This document shows, piece by piece, positions 8,124-17,405 of a stretch of 64,000 nt of DNA. The stretch's first letter is position 1. The number at the start of each line of letters is the position of its first letter. Source of the DNA: Bacillota bacterium (GTDB lineage: Bacteria; Bacillota; Clostridia; Acetivibrionales; DTU013); assembly GCA_023412665.1 (NCBI GenBank), contig JAEZCA010000010.1, positions 62,001 to 126,000 of the forward strand. Reading direction: 5' to 3'. Position numbers and translations under genes: made by a program. Below the pieces are notes generated by a model. It worked only from the letters and a program-made list of their open reading frames with translations. It was not told the DNA's origin and ran no database searches.

Positions 8124-9326
8124 TTAATTTCTTTTTATATCAATCCATCTAAAAAGCTTTACATACTTATCTATAGCCTTTGAATCCGGTAATTTTTCAG
8201 CCAGGCTCATATCCTTTCTTTTGACATTAACAGCAATACGGTGTATCCAGGCAACAGGAAGAAGATACTTGTACTTTTGAGCATATGAATATTCATCATT
8301 TAGATTTTCTCTTAACGGAAATATATAACGGAGCCTTGCACCGACACCCGGCTTACTCCGGCTGATATATGAGGCCATAGTCCGGTTTGCCGAAACTATT
8401 TTATCCTTTTCTCCGAATACACCGGCATCAAGTATCATACCAATCATTTGTTCTATCTTATCTGTATCCTGTGAGTATTTATCATGTATCGTTTCAGAGA
8501 CAGGAAGATTAAATAGTTTATGACAAATAATCAGCATGATTTCCATAAATCTTCCGATACCATACAGGTCAGCTTTACTCAAAAGTATATCCCAGTCGAT
8601 TGCCTGTGAATGATTTCTTGCCAGAAGATAAAAATCTGACAGCTGCCTTAGGCCAAAACCACCCTTGCCAAAATGGTTCGTCATATGAATACAACAGTAA
8701 AGCAGCTGATTTTCTCGAGAGGGCACCAGGAATCTCAACCCGTCCTGTTCAAAATGATATGATAATTCCCATATCTCTTTATTAAAGCTTACAGCAATTT
8801 TTCGCTTTGCTTCAGTAAACAATGAAAAATGAAGCTCTATTGGCACATATTGCCTATGTACCAGAGAAATATGCTTAGGATCATCGTGTTTGACTTTAAT
8901 ATAATCAAAGCTTTTTATAATATCAACGGCAGCATTCAAGGATTGGCGCATTACAAGGAGGTCAACATCCCCCATAGTCCTCATGACAGGATCATTATAT
9001 AAATATCTATAATGTAAGCCCTTAAGTATCATTACTCTAATCCCGGCATTTTCAAGTGCGTTCAACAGCTCACCAATAATAGTAAAACGTTCACCATACT
9101 TCAGCACATGTATTATTGTACTGTTCTTCCATTTATTAAATAATTCAGGGCTCTTAGTTGCACCATATTTATTAGCTTCCGAGAAAATTATTGACTGAAC
9201 CTGATGTGCAACCGCTTCTTCATAGAGCTGCTGCCATTCCTCAGCTTCAAGCTCCACTGCAGATGACATCTGGCAATCCATCGAGATAGAAAGCAGCTTA
9301 ATTAAAGCCCTATTAACTTTATTCAT
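8124..9326 (-). CDS. Nucleotidyltransferase family protein (NTP_transf_5-like)
   Basis: This 400-residue protein contains the signature LKGLHYRYLYNDP...RTMGDVDLLV (about residues 97-124), with two Asp in DVD forming the nucleotidyltransferase metal site. It matches the uncharacterised PF14907-type family, which I recall from clostridial gene clusters that also carry HPr-kinase-like and PqqD-like genes. The rest is helical, with YCCIHMTNHFGKG in the middle. Its substrate (peptide, sugar or protein) is unknown. It sits in the EPS locus between the beta-helix protein and Wzz, so it may belong functionally either to EPS or to the flanking RiPP cassettes. A good AGGAGA site precedes the ATG. Confidence 0.8.
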   Translation of the reverse strand: MNKVNRALIKLLSISMDCQMSSAVELEAEEWQQLYEEAVAHQVQSIIFSEANKYGATKSPELFNKWKNSTIIHVLKYGERFTIIGELLNALENAGIRVMILKGLHYRYLYNDPVMRTMGDVDLLVMRQSLNAAVDIIKSFDYIKVKHDDPKHISLVHRQYVPIELHFSLFTEAKRKIAVSFNKEIWELSYHFEQDGLRFLVPSRENQLLYCCIHMTNHFGKGGFGLRQLSDFYLLARNHSQAIDWDILLSKADLYGIGRFMEIMLIICHKLFNLPVSETIHDKYSQDTDKIEQMIGMILDAGVFGEKDKIVSANRTMASYISRSKPGVGARLRYIFPLRENLNDEYSYAQKYKYLLPVAWIHRIAVNVKRKDMSLAEKLPDSKAIDKYVKLFRWIDIKRN

Positions 9327-9335
9327 ACCATTCTC

Positions 9336-11570
9336 CTAACCGATTGATTGGCTGTCTGACTGAAGAAAGCTTTCAGTTTCTATCCTTGTGCTGGAAAAAT
9401 CACTATTATATTCCACTATATAGAACACCGCACTGTTTGCACTATTACTAAACCGTATTCGAAACGGAATCTCTTCTGCTGCATTTGTGCTAACCAACTT
9501 TATATACTGTCCGCTCCCATTTATTGATTTATCATCTGTGCCTAACTTATACGTATTTGTCTTGCCATCATTATTGCTGAAGGTTACTTCTGCACACTTT
9601 GCTTCAGAATTATAGCTTAGTGTAAAAGTATAGTAAAACTCATAGGTTTCGTTTTGTGTGTTAAAAGTATACTTTCTTTTATAGGTAGTAGGTACTTCAG
9701 AATTATATTCAATATCTAAATGTAGTCCATTATTCCCACTGACATAATTATTTCTTTCTAATTCTAAAACTTCAATCTTATATCCAGCACCATACAATTG
9801 CCTGCCTTCATAGAAAGTAACCGAATTCTTTGATTCAATCGTATTATCAGCAATATTGGATTGAATAAAGCTACCCCTGTAGGCTAGGCCCGGATATTCA
9901 CTCCCAGTATCAATAATGGTATTATTTGTGAAATCAAGATTATCTGCTAAGACATCGTAAAATATATATCCTAGCGGAGCAGATATTTTATTGTTTTTCA
10001 CACTGATTTTCTCTACATTACCGTTTGATGACTTCCTAGCATCAACCACTTTAGCAATATTAAATGGAATAACAGATTTTGATTCTATATTGATTATATT
10101 GTCATTAATTTCGATAGAATTTACATCAAATTCATCATCCATTCTAACTATTGCCAGATTTCCTGAGGCCTTTTTTGCCGTTATTGTATTATTACAGAAT
10201 GAGAAGTCACTAATCGACATACTTGACTCTGGAAATCTTAGATCATACACATCAAATGTATTATTGTTTATATTATATTTATCTGCATGTTGAGTCAGAC
10301 TTATAAAATCAACATACATATTATCTTTAGACTGCCCAACTCTTTCTGCAAAATCTTCTTCAACAATAAATTTATTGCCCATATAATCTCTTGTCAGAGA
10401 ATCACTGCCGCCTCCTTTTGACTTAAGCAGCGTATTATTCCTTTTGTTTTGATTAAAGCAAATATTATTCTTCCACATATTATTAGTATAAGTAACAGTA
10501 TTAGCACTAAGATACGCATCATATACAGCAAAATCGTTAAGGGCTTTCATTCCCTCCACATGATTATTATTGTATAACACTTCATTACCTTCAAACAGCA
10601 CAAAAGTATAATATGCACCTGATGAGGTATCACCCCACCAGCTATCATCACAAGTAACAATATTACTGTCGACTTTTAAATATGATATATGATTATAAAG
10701 TTTGGTTGAATTAGCTGCCTCGTTATTAATGGATATATTAAGAAATGTATATGTAAAGTTTTGTATCCTATTACCAACTAGCTCGCAATGCTTTACAGGA
10801 ATATCAACTAAAACTACAAAAGAAAATTTGGTGTTCGATACAGTATTGTTATTAAAGACAAACTCATCTATACCAAAATCCACTGTATCAGAATCAAGGT
10901 TAGTATCACCATAATACCTGTATAGCGATATATTTCCATTGAATGAACAATCCTGGACATCAATCCTATCAACTTTTCTTCCAATTGTTTTATCGTTGTA
11001 TATAATCAGAAACGCATTTTTGCCATTCTCATTCACAAAAGCTAGATTCTTTAATGTAATATTTTTTACTGCAGCTGTATCAAAAAGCTTTGAATTATAT
11101 TTATTATCTATGATAAGTTCAGCGTTATCTACCCCCGTAATCTCAATCGTTCCTGTAGTCAACAGTTCTGATGGAGTTGTAATATAATATTTATCATCAA
11201 TAATTACTTTGTTGTTAGAGTTCAGGATCTTAATTAATTGATTGGCATTAAATAATGCCTGACTTTTATCATTGGGTACCATTCCTACATCTTTTGCATA
11301 AAATGATGAACTTGCTAATGGAATTTCATTATCCTGTATTGTTTCAACTCCGAACTTTTCTAAAACTCTGTCAACAATAGTCTTTTCTTCTCCTGCATCA
11401 GGCTTGGCAACGATAATCCTCTCATCATCTATTTCTTCAGGAGAAACACCCTTCCCAACTTTATCAGTTTTATGTACACCTGATAAAAGGTACACAACAA
11501 TAGCCGCAGATATAGCTAAAGCACAAATTGGTATTAGCTTCCTTACTGCTCTTATTTTCATATATTTCAC
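9336..11570 (-). CDS. Membrane-anchored or exported right-handed beta-helix protein (744 aa)
   Basis: An N-terminal hydrophobic segment (IPICALAISAAIVVYLLSG) is followed by about 100 linker residues. A long stretch (about 110-620) then repeats units of the form N-N-x-I/V (DNKYNSKL, VQDCSFNGN, FNNNTVSN, VDSNIVTCD, INDNIINIES, VKNNKISA). This is the signature of a right-handed parallel beta-helix of the pectate-lyase type. The last 120 residues look like a beta-sandwich. In EPS loci such proteins are lyases, epimerases or surface glycan-binding proteins. No catalytic residue can be assigned by eye. It lies immediately downstream of ugd. Extracellular action on the uronic-acid EPS is plausible but not proven. 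Confidence 0.8.
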   Translation of the reverse strand: MKYMKIRAVRKLIPICALAISAAIVVYLLSGVHKTDKVGKGVSPEEIDDERIIVAKPDAGEEKTIVDRVLEKFGVETIQDNEIPLASSSFYAKDVGMVPNDKSQALFNANQLIKILNSNNKVIIDDKYYITTPSELLTTGTIEITGVDNAELIIDNKYNSKLFDTAAVKNITLKNLAFVNENGKNAFLIIYNDKTIGRKVDRIDVQDCSFNGNISLYRYYGDTNLDSDTVDFGIDEFVFNNNTVSNTKFSFVVLVDIPVKHCELVGNRIQNFTYTFLNISINNEAANSTKLYNHISYLKVDSNIVTCDDSWWGDTSSGAYYTFVLFEGNEVLYNNNHVEGMKALNDFAVYDAYLSANTVTYTNNMWKNNICFNQNKRNNTLLKSKGGGSDSLTRDYMGNKFIVEEDFAERVGQSKDNMYVDFISLTQHADKYNINNNTFDVYDLRFPESSMSISDFSFCNNTITAKKASGNLAIVRMDDEFDVNSIEINDNIINIESKSVIPFNIAKVVDARKSSNGNVEKISVKNNKISAPLGYIFYDVLADNLDFTNNTIIDTGSEYPGLAYRGSFIQSNIADNTIESKNSVTFYEGRQLYGAGYKIEVLELERNNYVSGNNGLHLDIEYNSEVPTTYKRKYTFNTQNETYEFYYTFTLSYNSEAKCAEVTFSNNDGKTNTYKLGTDDKSINGSGQYIKLVSTNAAEEIPFRIRFSNSANSAVFYIVEYNSDFSSTRIETESFLQSDSQSIG

Positions 11571-11582
11571 CTGTAAACACTA

Positions 11583-12749
11583 TCAATCCCTACCATATAT
11601 ATCTCTAGTATACACCTTTTCATATACATCTGAAAGCTCTTCTGTCATTCTATTTGATACAATGACATCTGATATCTTTTTAAACTCCTCAAAATCACGA
11701 ACAATTTTAGAATTGAAGAAATTGTCTTCCCTTAACCATGGTTCATATACAACAACTTCGATTCCCTTCGCTTTTATTCGCTTCATAATTCCCTGTACAG
11801 AGGATGCTCTGAAGTTATCAGAATTCATTTTCATTGTAAGGCGGTATATACCAACAATATTCGGCTTTCTGCTTATGATCATATCTGCGATATGATCCTT
11901 TCTCGTCCTGTTGGAATCTACAATAGCACCGATTAGATTGTTAGGAATATCCTCATAGTTCATTCTCAGCTGCTTTGTATCCTTTGGCAGACAATATCCT
12001 CCATACCCGAAAGAAGGATTATTGTAATGGCATCCAATTCTGGGGTCAAGGCAAACTCCTTCAATTATCTGTTTAGTATTTAGTCCCCGCACTTCTGCAT
12101 ATGTATCAAGTTCATTAAAAAATGCTACTCTAAGTGCCAGATATGTATTGGAGAAAAGTTTTACTGCCTCTGCCTCGGTAGAATCTGTGAAGAGTACAGG
12201 TATATCCTTCTTTGTTGCTCCCTGTACCATCATGTCTGCAAACTTTTGAGCTCTTTCGGATTGCTCTCCGACAATTATTCGCGAAGGGTATAGATTATCA
12301 TATAAAGCCCTTCCCTCCCGCAAAAACTCTGGAGAGAAGATGATATTACCAGTATCAAACATATCTCTTACCTTTTTTGTATAACCTACAGGCACAGTTG
12401 ACTTTATTATCATCGTTGCGTCAGGGTTGATTGATAAAGCATTGGCTATAACCGCTTCAACAGATCTTGTGTTAAAATAGTTTTTATCCGGATCGTAATT
12501 GGTTGGTGTCGAAATTATTATAAACTCAGCTCCGTCCATTGCTTTATAAGCGTCTGTAGTTGCAGTCAGGTTCAAATCCTTTGACGCTAGATATTCTTCA
12601 ATCTCTGCATCAATGATCGGTGACTTTCGTCTATTGACCATATCGGTCTTTTCCTGGATTATATCCAATGCTACTACTTCATTATTCTGTGCCAACAATA
12701 TTGCATTTGATAGCCCCACATAGCCTATTCCCGCTACTGCAATTTTCAT
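11583..12749 (-). CDS. ugd: UDP-glucose 6-dehydrogenase
   Basis: This 388-residue enzyme oxidises UDP-glucose to UDP-glucuronate with NAD. The N-terminal Rossmann motif is GIGYVGL (7-13), the central domain has KLFSNTYLALRVAFFNELD, and the active-site Cys253 lies in GYGGYCLPKDT. Length is normal for the short bacterial form. The next gene downstream of this enzyme's upstream neighbour is a UDP-glucuronate epimerase, so the pair can supply UDP-GlcA and UDP-GalA. The glucuronyl C5-epimerase in the same locus also fits a uronic-acid polymer. A GGGGGAGTGGG ribosome site precedes the ATG. Confidence 0.95.
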   Translation of the reverse strand: MKIAVAGIGYVGLSNAILLAQNNEVVALDIIQEKTDMVNRRKSPIIDAEIEEYLASKDLNLTATTDAYKAMDGAEFIIISTPTNYDPDKNYFNTRSVEAVIANALSINPDATMIIKSTVPVGYTKKVRDMFDTGNIIFSPEFLREGRALYDNLYPSRIIVGEQSERAQKFADMMVQGATKKDIPVLFTDSTEAEAVKLFSNTYLALRVAFFNELDTYAEVRGLNTKQIIEGVCLDPRIGCHYNNPSFGYGGYCLPKDTKQLRMNYEDIPNNLIGAIVDSNRTRKDHIADMIISRKPNIVGIYRLTMKMNSDNFRASSVQGIMKRIKAKGIEVVVYEPWLREDNFFNSKIVRDFEEFKKISDVIVSNRMTEELSDVYEKVYTRDIYGRD

Positions 12750-12770
12750 TTTCCCACTCCCCCAAAACTC

Positions 12771-13784
12771 CTAGATTATTATTTTATAATAATTCTTATA
12801 CCAATCCACAAATTTACCCAAACCATCTTCAATACTTGTAGCAGGTTTGAACCCTACAGTCTCTTCAAGATCAGATACTTCTGCATATGTCTTTAAAACA
12901 TCACCGGGCTGCATATCCATGTATACCTTTTTAGCTTTTTTCCCTATCTTTTCTTCCAGAACAGATATAAACCTTTCGAGCTTAACTGGTGAATTATTGC
13001 CTATATTGAAAATTCTATAAGGTGCAAAGCTAGTACTCAGTTTGCCCTCCTCCTCGTTCCAATCCTGGTTTGGTTTAGGAGCAAGCGGTATCAGCTTGTA
13101 TATACCTTCAACAATATCATCTATATAGGTAAAATCACGCTCCATATTACCATGGTTGAACACCTTTATGGGTATATCCTTAATTATGCTGTCTGTAAAT
13201 GAAAAATAGGCCATATCAGGCCGTCCCCATGGCCCATATACAGTAAAAAATCTCAATCCTGTAGTAGGAATACCATATAAATGGCTGTAAGTATGTGCCA
13301 TTAATTCATTGGATTTTTTCGTTGCTGCATAAAGACTGACTGGATGATCCACATTATGGTCTGTAGAAAATGGAGTTACTTTATTTCCACCATAAACAGA
13401 ACTGGATGAAGCATAAATAAGATGCTTTACCGAAAAATTCCTACATGCTTCAAGTATATTCATGAAACCTATTATATTGGAGTCAATATAAGCATAAGGA
13501 TTTGTAATACTGTATCTCACACCTGCCTGGGCTGCTAAGTGAATAACGTAATCAAACTTATATTCTTCAAAAAGCTTGCAAATATTAGGTTTATGTTTTA
13601 TGTTAATTTTTCGGAACATAAACCCTCTATAATTCTGCAAGATCTTAATACGATCCTGCTTGAGTTGTACTTCATAGTAATCATTTATATTGTCTATTCC
13701 AATAACTTGATAAGAATTGTTTAGCAAATAAGTTGACATATGATACCCGATAAATCCTGCACAGCCTGTAACCAATACTTTCAT
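12771..13784 (-). CDS. NAD-dependent sugar-nucleotide epimerase, probable UDP-glucuronate 4-epimerase
   Basis: This 337-residue short-chain dehydrogenase/reductase has the NAD-binding motif GCAGFIGYH (7-15), IHLAAQAGVRYS, a catalytic Ser region SSSSVYGG and the pair Tyr152/Lys156 (YAATKK). The AAQAGVRYS segment and overall similarity match the UDP-glucuronate 4-epimerase subgroup (CapI/LspL/GAE), which makes UDP-galacturonate. The adjacent ugd supplies the substrate. It overlaps the upstream flippase gene by 4 nt. Confidence 0.88.
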   Translation of the reverse strand: MKVLVTGCAGFIGYHMSTYLLNNSYQVIGIDNINDYYEVQLKQDRIKILQNYRGFMFRKINIKHKPNICKLFEEYKFDYVIHLAAQAGVRYSITNPYAYIDSNIIGFMNILEACRNFSVKHLIYASSSSVYGGNKVTPFSTDHNVDHPVSLYAATKKSNELMAHTYSHLYGIPTTGLRFFTVYGPWGRPDMAYFSFTDSIIKDIPIKVFNHGNMERDFTYIDDIVEGIYKLIPLAPKPNQDWNEEEGKLSTSFAPYRIFNIGNNSPVKLERFISVLEEKIGKKAKKVYMDMQPGDVLKTYAEVSDLEETVGFKPATSIEDGLGKFVDWYKNYYKIII

Positions 13785-15328
13785 ACCACATCATCCTTTG
13801 CACTCATATTATTATCTCTACATTTTTTCCCACGGATAACATTCGAGATAGCACTTAACAAGTTTCTCAAATCATTCATATAAAAAATGATTCCAATAAG
13901 CATAGTTACAAACGATGCTACTAATGTAACAATTACAGCATACAAAACCCATTTTAAATATGTGTCAACATCCGGATACCTAATTATGCTAATAATAACT
14001 ATAATAAATATACAGTTTAATATACTTACACCAAACCTTTTAAAGAGACTTAACGTACTTTTCTCCAATATATGTTTTGAGAGATACAACATATATTGTA
14101 TTGTTCTAAAAAACATAGCACATAGCGATCCAATTGCCACACCTACTAAGCCAAACATGTAAGTAAAAATAATTGAAACTATGACATTTATTATTGCTTC
14201 AACAAAAGCACCATTTCGGGTTTGCTTATAATGTCCTGCTGCTAAAACAATGGAGTGATATGGCATTCTATAACAATATAGTGCTTGCCCTGTAATAAGC
14301 AAATACGCGAATTCTGGCCTTATGTAGTTGGCATCAGTAATGTTATGAGTATAAATCTTTATAAATGGTAAGATAAGTAACGCTGTGCATGTATACAATA
14401 ATGTCGTTGACGAATAAGATACAAATTCATATATGCTGAAATTTTTCTCTAATATCTCATTTTCACCTTTTGCTAATATATTACCAAATGCTGCTTCAAG
14501 ACCCGATGAAAATGTTGATATAATTTTCTGAATACCACTTACAATCATAAAATATATTGAATAAACTGATACTTCTATAGTACTTGTTAATAATGTAAGA
14601 ATAACAACATCAGAATTCAAACGAATTAAATACGCAATATGATGTCCAAATCCATCCCATCTTTGCTTAATAGCATTGTTATCGGGTTTGCTATTCTTTG
14701 TCACGTTATATTTCTTTTTTACATACAGATTTAGAACAATTGGTCTGATAATGAATACTAATGCACTGCCCAATTTTACTATATGAATAGAAGCGTCCAA
14801 CTTTATCAGCACAACAGTTATGATTGAATTAACAATAATAGTAGCCATCTGTAAACAAGTATTGAAATATTGTCTTTGGTCAGCACCTAACAGAATCTGA
14901 TATGACATGCCATAAAAATATTGTACGAAAGTGCTTACTCCGATAATTATTACAAGGGATAAAGTAAATACATATTCAAATTCATTACTAACTGCATATG
15001 GATATAGAAAAGAAAGTAAAAGCAAATATCCAATAAAAACGATTCCTACAATTCTAAAAAAATTCTCTGTGGCCTTAATAATACTACTGATACTTTCAGT
15101 ATTTTTATCAGCTAAAGGTTTATATAATGCAGCACGAGTTACTCCCCCAACACCAGCTTCAAACAAAATTATAAAGCCCAAAAACTGATTTATTGAAGAT
15201 ATTAATCCGTTTACACTTGAACTAAAAGTTGCGATTATTATTCGTGGAACAATTAGCCCACATATAACTGATATTACCTGTAATAGAAGTGATGCAAAAA
15301 TATTTGCTATTGCTTTTTTACTTCGCAC
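13781..15328 (-). CDS. Wzx-type polysaccharide flippase
   Basis: This 515-residue protein has 12-14 hydrophobic segments. It begins with the MOP/Wzx pattern: an N-terminal IANIFASLLLQVISVICGLIVPRIII helix, then SINQFLGFIILFEAGVGG. It would flip the undecaprenyl-linked EPS repeat unit across the membrane for the Wzy polymerase. The start is a GTG at 15328 behind an AAGG site; the in-frame upstream region has stops. It overlaps the epimerase gene by 4 nt. Confidence 0.92.
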   Translation of the reverse strand: MRSKKAIANIFASLLLQVISVICGLIVPRIIIATFSSSVNGLISSINQFLGFIILFEAGVGGVTRAALYKPLADKNTESISSIIKATENFFRIVGIVFIGYLLLLSFLYPYAVSNEFEYVFTLSLVIIIGVSTFVQYFYGMSYQILLGADQRQYFNTCLQMATIIVNSIITVVLIKLDASIHIVKLGSALVFIIRPIVLNLYVKKKYNVTKNSKPDNNAIKQRWDGFGHHIAYLIRLNSDVVILTLLTSTIEVSVYSIYFMIVSGIQKIISTFSSGLEAAFGNILAKGENEILEKNFSIYEFVSYSSTTLLYTCTALLILPFIKIYTHNITDANYIRPEFAYLLITGQALYCYRMPYHSIVLAAGHYKQTRNGAFVEAIINVIVSIIFTYMFGLVGVAIGSLCAMFFRTIQYMLYLSKHILEKSTLSLFKRFGVSILNCIFIIVIISIIRYPDVDTYLKWVLYAVIVTLVASFVTMLIGIIFYMNDLRNLLSAISNVIRGKKCRDNNMSAKDDVV

Positions 15329-15370
15329 TCAATTCATGCCTTTCTAATTTAATTAGTAAACACTTAATTA

Positions 15371-16252
15371 TTAACACTTTATGAAACGCTTTAAGTATTT
15401 AAGATTATATTTTATGTTGAAAGGGGCAAGTTTTACTGCTGCAAGATATGTATTCCAAGCCTTATCATGTTTATTTACTGCAAGGTAATACGGTACTATT
15501 TTAATCAATCTAATAGCTTTAACTTTTTTATGTAATGCAAGATAATCTGAAAATATTATGTTTACTTTTTCTAATCCCTGAATCTTTTTTTCGGCATTAC
15601 TTGTTATCCTTTCATCCCCATGAATATGGTATTTCACTAATGGATCATTAGCAAAAGTAATTTTATAAAAATTTGCGATCCTTAACCACATCTCATAATC
15701 TTGGGCAGATTCTAGTTCGGTGTTGAACATACCTACTTTATCTATACATTCTCTACGTATTAAGACAAATGATGTAGATCCAACAAAATTACTAATAATT
15801 AGTTTAGCAAACACTTCACCTTTGTAACACATCCGTTTGTCCATTATAATGCTTTTTTTGTTATCATCAACGATAAAATGTCTACAATAAACCAATCCAA
15901 AATCAGAATCATCCATTAGTGACATTTGTTTTTCAAGTTTATTAGGAAGCCATTCATCATCATCATCAAGAAAAGCTACAAAATCTCCTCTAGATGCAAT
16001 AATTCCAGTATTTCTAGCTGCACATGCTCCTTTATTCACATCATGTTTTATATATTTGACTTTTTCACTATTTAGCAACAATATCATGTTTTCTACTTCA
16101 GATCTATATATATACTCATCAGGACTGTCATCTACGATAATCACCTCAAAATTATTATATGTTTGACATAATACACTAGCGATTGCTCTTTTAACTATAC
16201 TTGCTTGACGCTTATAGGTAGGAATAATTACACTGACTAATGACTCATTCAT
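15371..16252 (-). CDS. Family 2 glycosyltransferase
   Basis: This protein of about 293 residues has a GT-A domain: VSVIIPTYKRQ at the start, VIIVDDSPDE, a conserved AARNTGI, and the metal site FLDDDDEWLPNKL. The later motif SAQDYEMWLRIANFY (ED-like acceptor box) is also typical. It adds a sugar to the EPS repeat unit on the cytoplasmic face; donor and linkage are unknown. The ATG at 16252 is chosen because GAGGAAAAG lies just before it and the longer frame would overlap the CapA-like gene by 77 nt. The chosen start overlaps that gene by 8 nt. Confidence 0.9.
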   Translation of the reverse strand: MNESLVSVIIPTYKRQASIVKRAIASVLCQTYNNFEVIIVDDSPDEYIYRSEVENMILLLNSEKVKYIKHDVNKGACAARNTGIIASRGDFVAFLDDDDEWLPNKLEKQMSLMDDSDFGLVYCRHFIVDDNKKSIIMDKRMCYKGEVFAKLIISNFVGSTSFVLIRRECIDKVGMFNTELESAQDYEMWLRIANFYKITFANDPLVKYHIHGDERITSNAEKKIQGLEKVNIIFSDYLALHKKVKAIRLIKIVPYYLAVNKHDKAWNTYLAAVKLAPFNIKYNLKYLKRFIKC

Positions 16253-17387
16253 ACTTTTCCTCACAAATAATGTTATTATTAAGACACTGAATAAATAACT
16301 CTCTATGTGTTTCACATTCAATAAAATTCCGTATAGATAACAGTTGCTTTTTTGAGTACATATGTCTTGATAATAAACCCTTTAGTATTCTATTATCAAT
16401 TTGTACTAACAATCCTCGAAAACCAGCAATGTACCTAACATAGTATTCATAAAAGGATTCTGCATATCTTTTGTACTGATGCATAATGAATCCTTCTTTC
16501 AATATATCAATTGAGCGTTTTTCAAACGAACTTAAAATATCTTGTGCTATTTCATTTTCAGCTAACATTATTGAATTGTGTGATGAAATAAATGGAATGT
16601 AGTCAATAGTTAAACGATCCTGAATATTTACTTTAAGTAATAATCCAGTTCTCCAATACTCATTATTATATTTGTTAAAAATAAAATTACCTTGTCCATA
16701 AACTATAGCCGATCCATTATATTCTTCATGGCATCCAATACAATGGCTATGCTGACATACTACTAAATCAGCTCCTTTATCTACAATTTTTCTGCATACC
16801 TTTTGAAGATAAGGTGAGGGATATCGATAATGTTCCTTACCTCCGTGATATAGGACAATAGTATAGTCACAGCTTGATCTTAAAGCTGCAATATCATCTA
16901 GACTTTCTAGCGGATCAAACGGATTTGCACCAGGAGTATCATCAGAAGCTAATGAAAATTCATGCTCAGTACAAGCATAAAAACCAATTCTCTTTCCACT
17001 TTTGCTAAAAATAAATGGTTTCCTTGCTGCATTCAAATTGAGTCCAGCTCCTATATAAGGTATATTATAATTATTTAGCAAATGTGTAGTTGTAGATAAT
17101 CCATCAATACCCTGATCTAAAATATGATTATTTGCCAAAGTAATTAAAGACGGGCATAGAGCTTTAATTCCATTTATTGTGCTTTCTGGAGTAGATAAAC
17201 ATGGTCCGTTTTTTAGAATAGGACTTTTTATATCTGTTAGGGGTGTCTCTAGATTAAAGACTCTTGCATCGGCTTCATACCATAATTTTTCTAATTCTCT
17301 CCCTAATAGTTCACTAACATTGCCATTATTAAATAAATCACAATTAGAACTAGTAGGAACTAAATCACCACCTATAATAATCCGCAT
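16245..17387 (-). CDS. CapA/PGA_cap-family metallophosphoesterase-like protein
   Basis: This 380-residue protein has the metal-site motifs of the CapA family: GGDLVP (6-11), FNLETPL, LANNHILDQG, LYHGGKE, VCQHSHCIGC and YGQGNFIF. No signal peptide is visible, so it acts on the cytoplasmic side or is exported by another route. Family members take part in poly-gamma-glutamate or capsule synthesis, but several EPS-locus members are of unknown role. No capB/capC partners are visible here, so poly-glutamate synthesis is not implied. Confidence 0.88.
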   Translation of the reverse strand: MRIIIGGDLVPTSSNCDLFNNGNVSELLGRELEKLWYEADARVFNLETPLTDIKSPILKNGPCLSTPESTINGIKALCPSLITLANNHILDQGIDGLSTTTHLLNNYNIPYIGAGLNLNAARKPFIFSKSGKRIGFYACTEHEFSLASDDTPGANPFDPLESLDDIAALRSSCDYTIVLYHGGKEHYRYPSPYLQKVCRKIVDKGADLVVCQHSHCIGCHEEYNGSAIVYGQGNFIFNKYNNEYWRTGLLLKVNIQDRLTIDYIPFISSHNSIMLAENEIAQDILSSFEKRSIDILKEGFIMHQYKRYAESFYEYYVRYIAGFRGLLVQIDNRILKGLLSRHMYSKKQLLSIRNFIECETHRELFIQCLNNNIICEEKYE

Positions 17388-17405
17388 AACTTTTTCTCCT
17401 TAACG

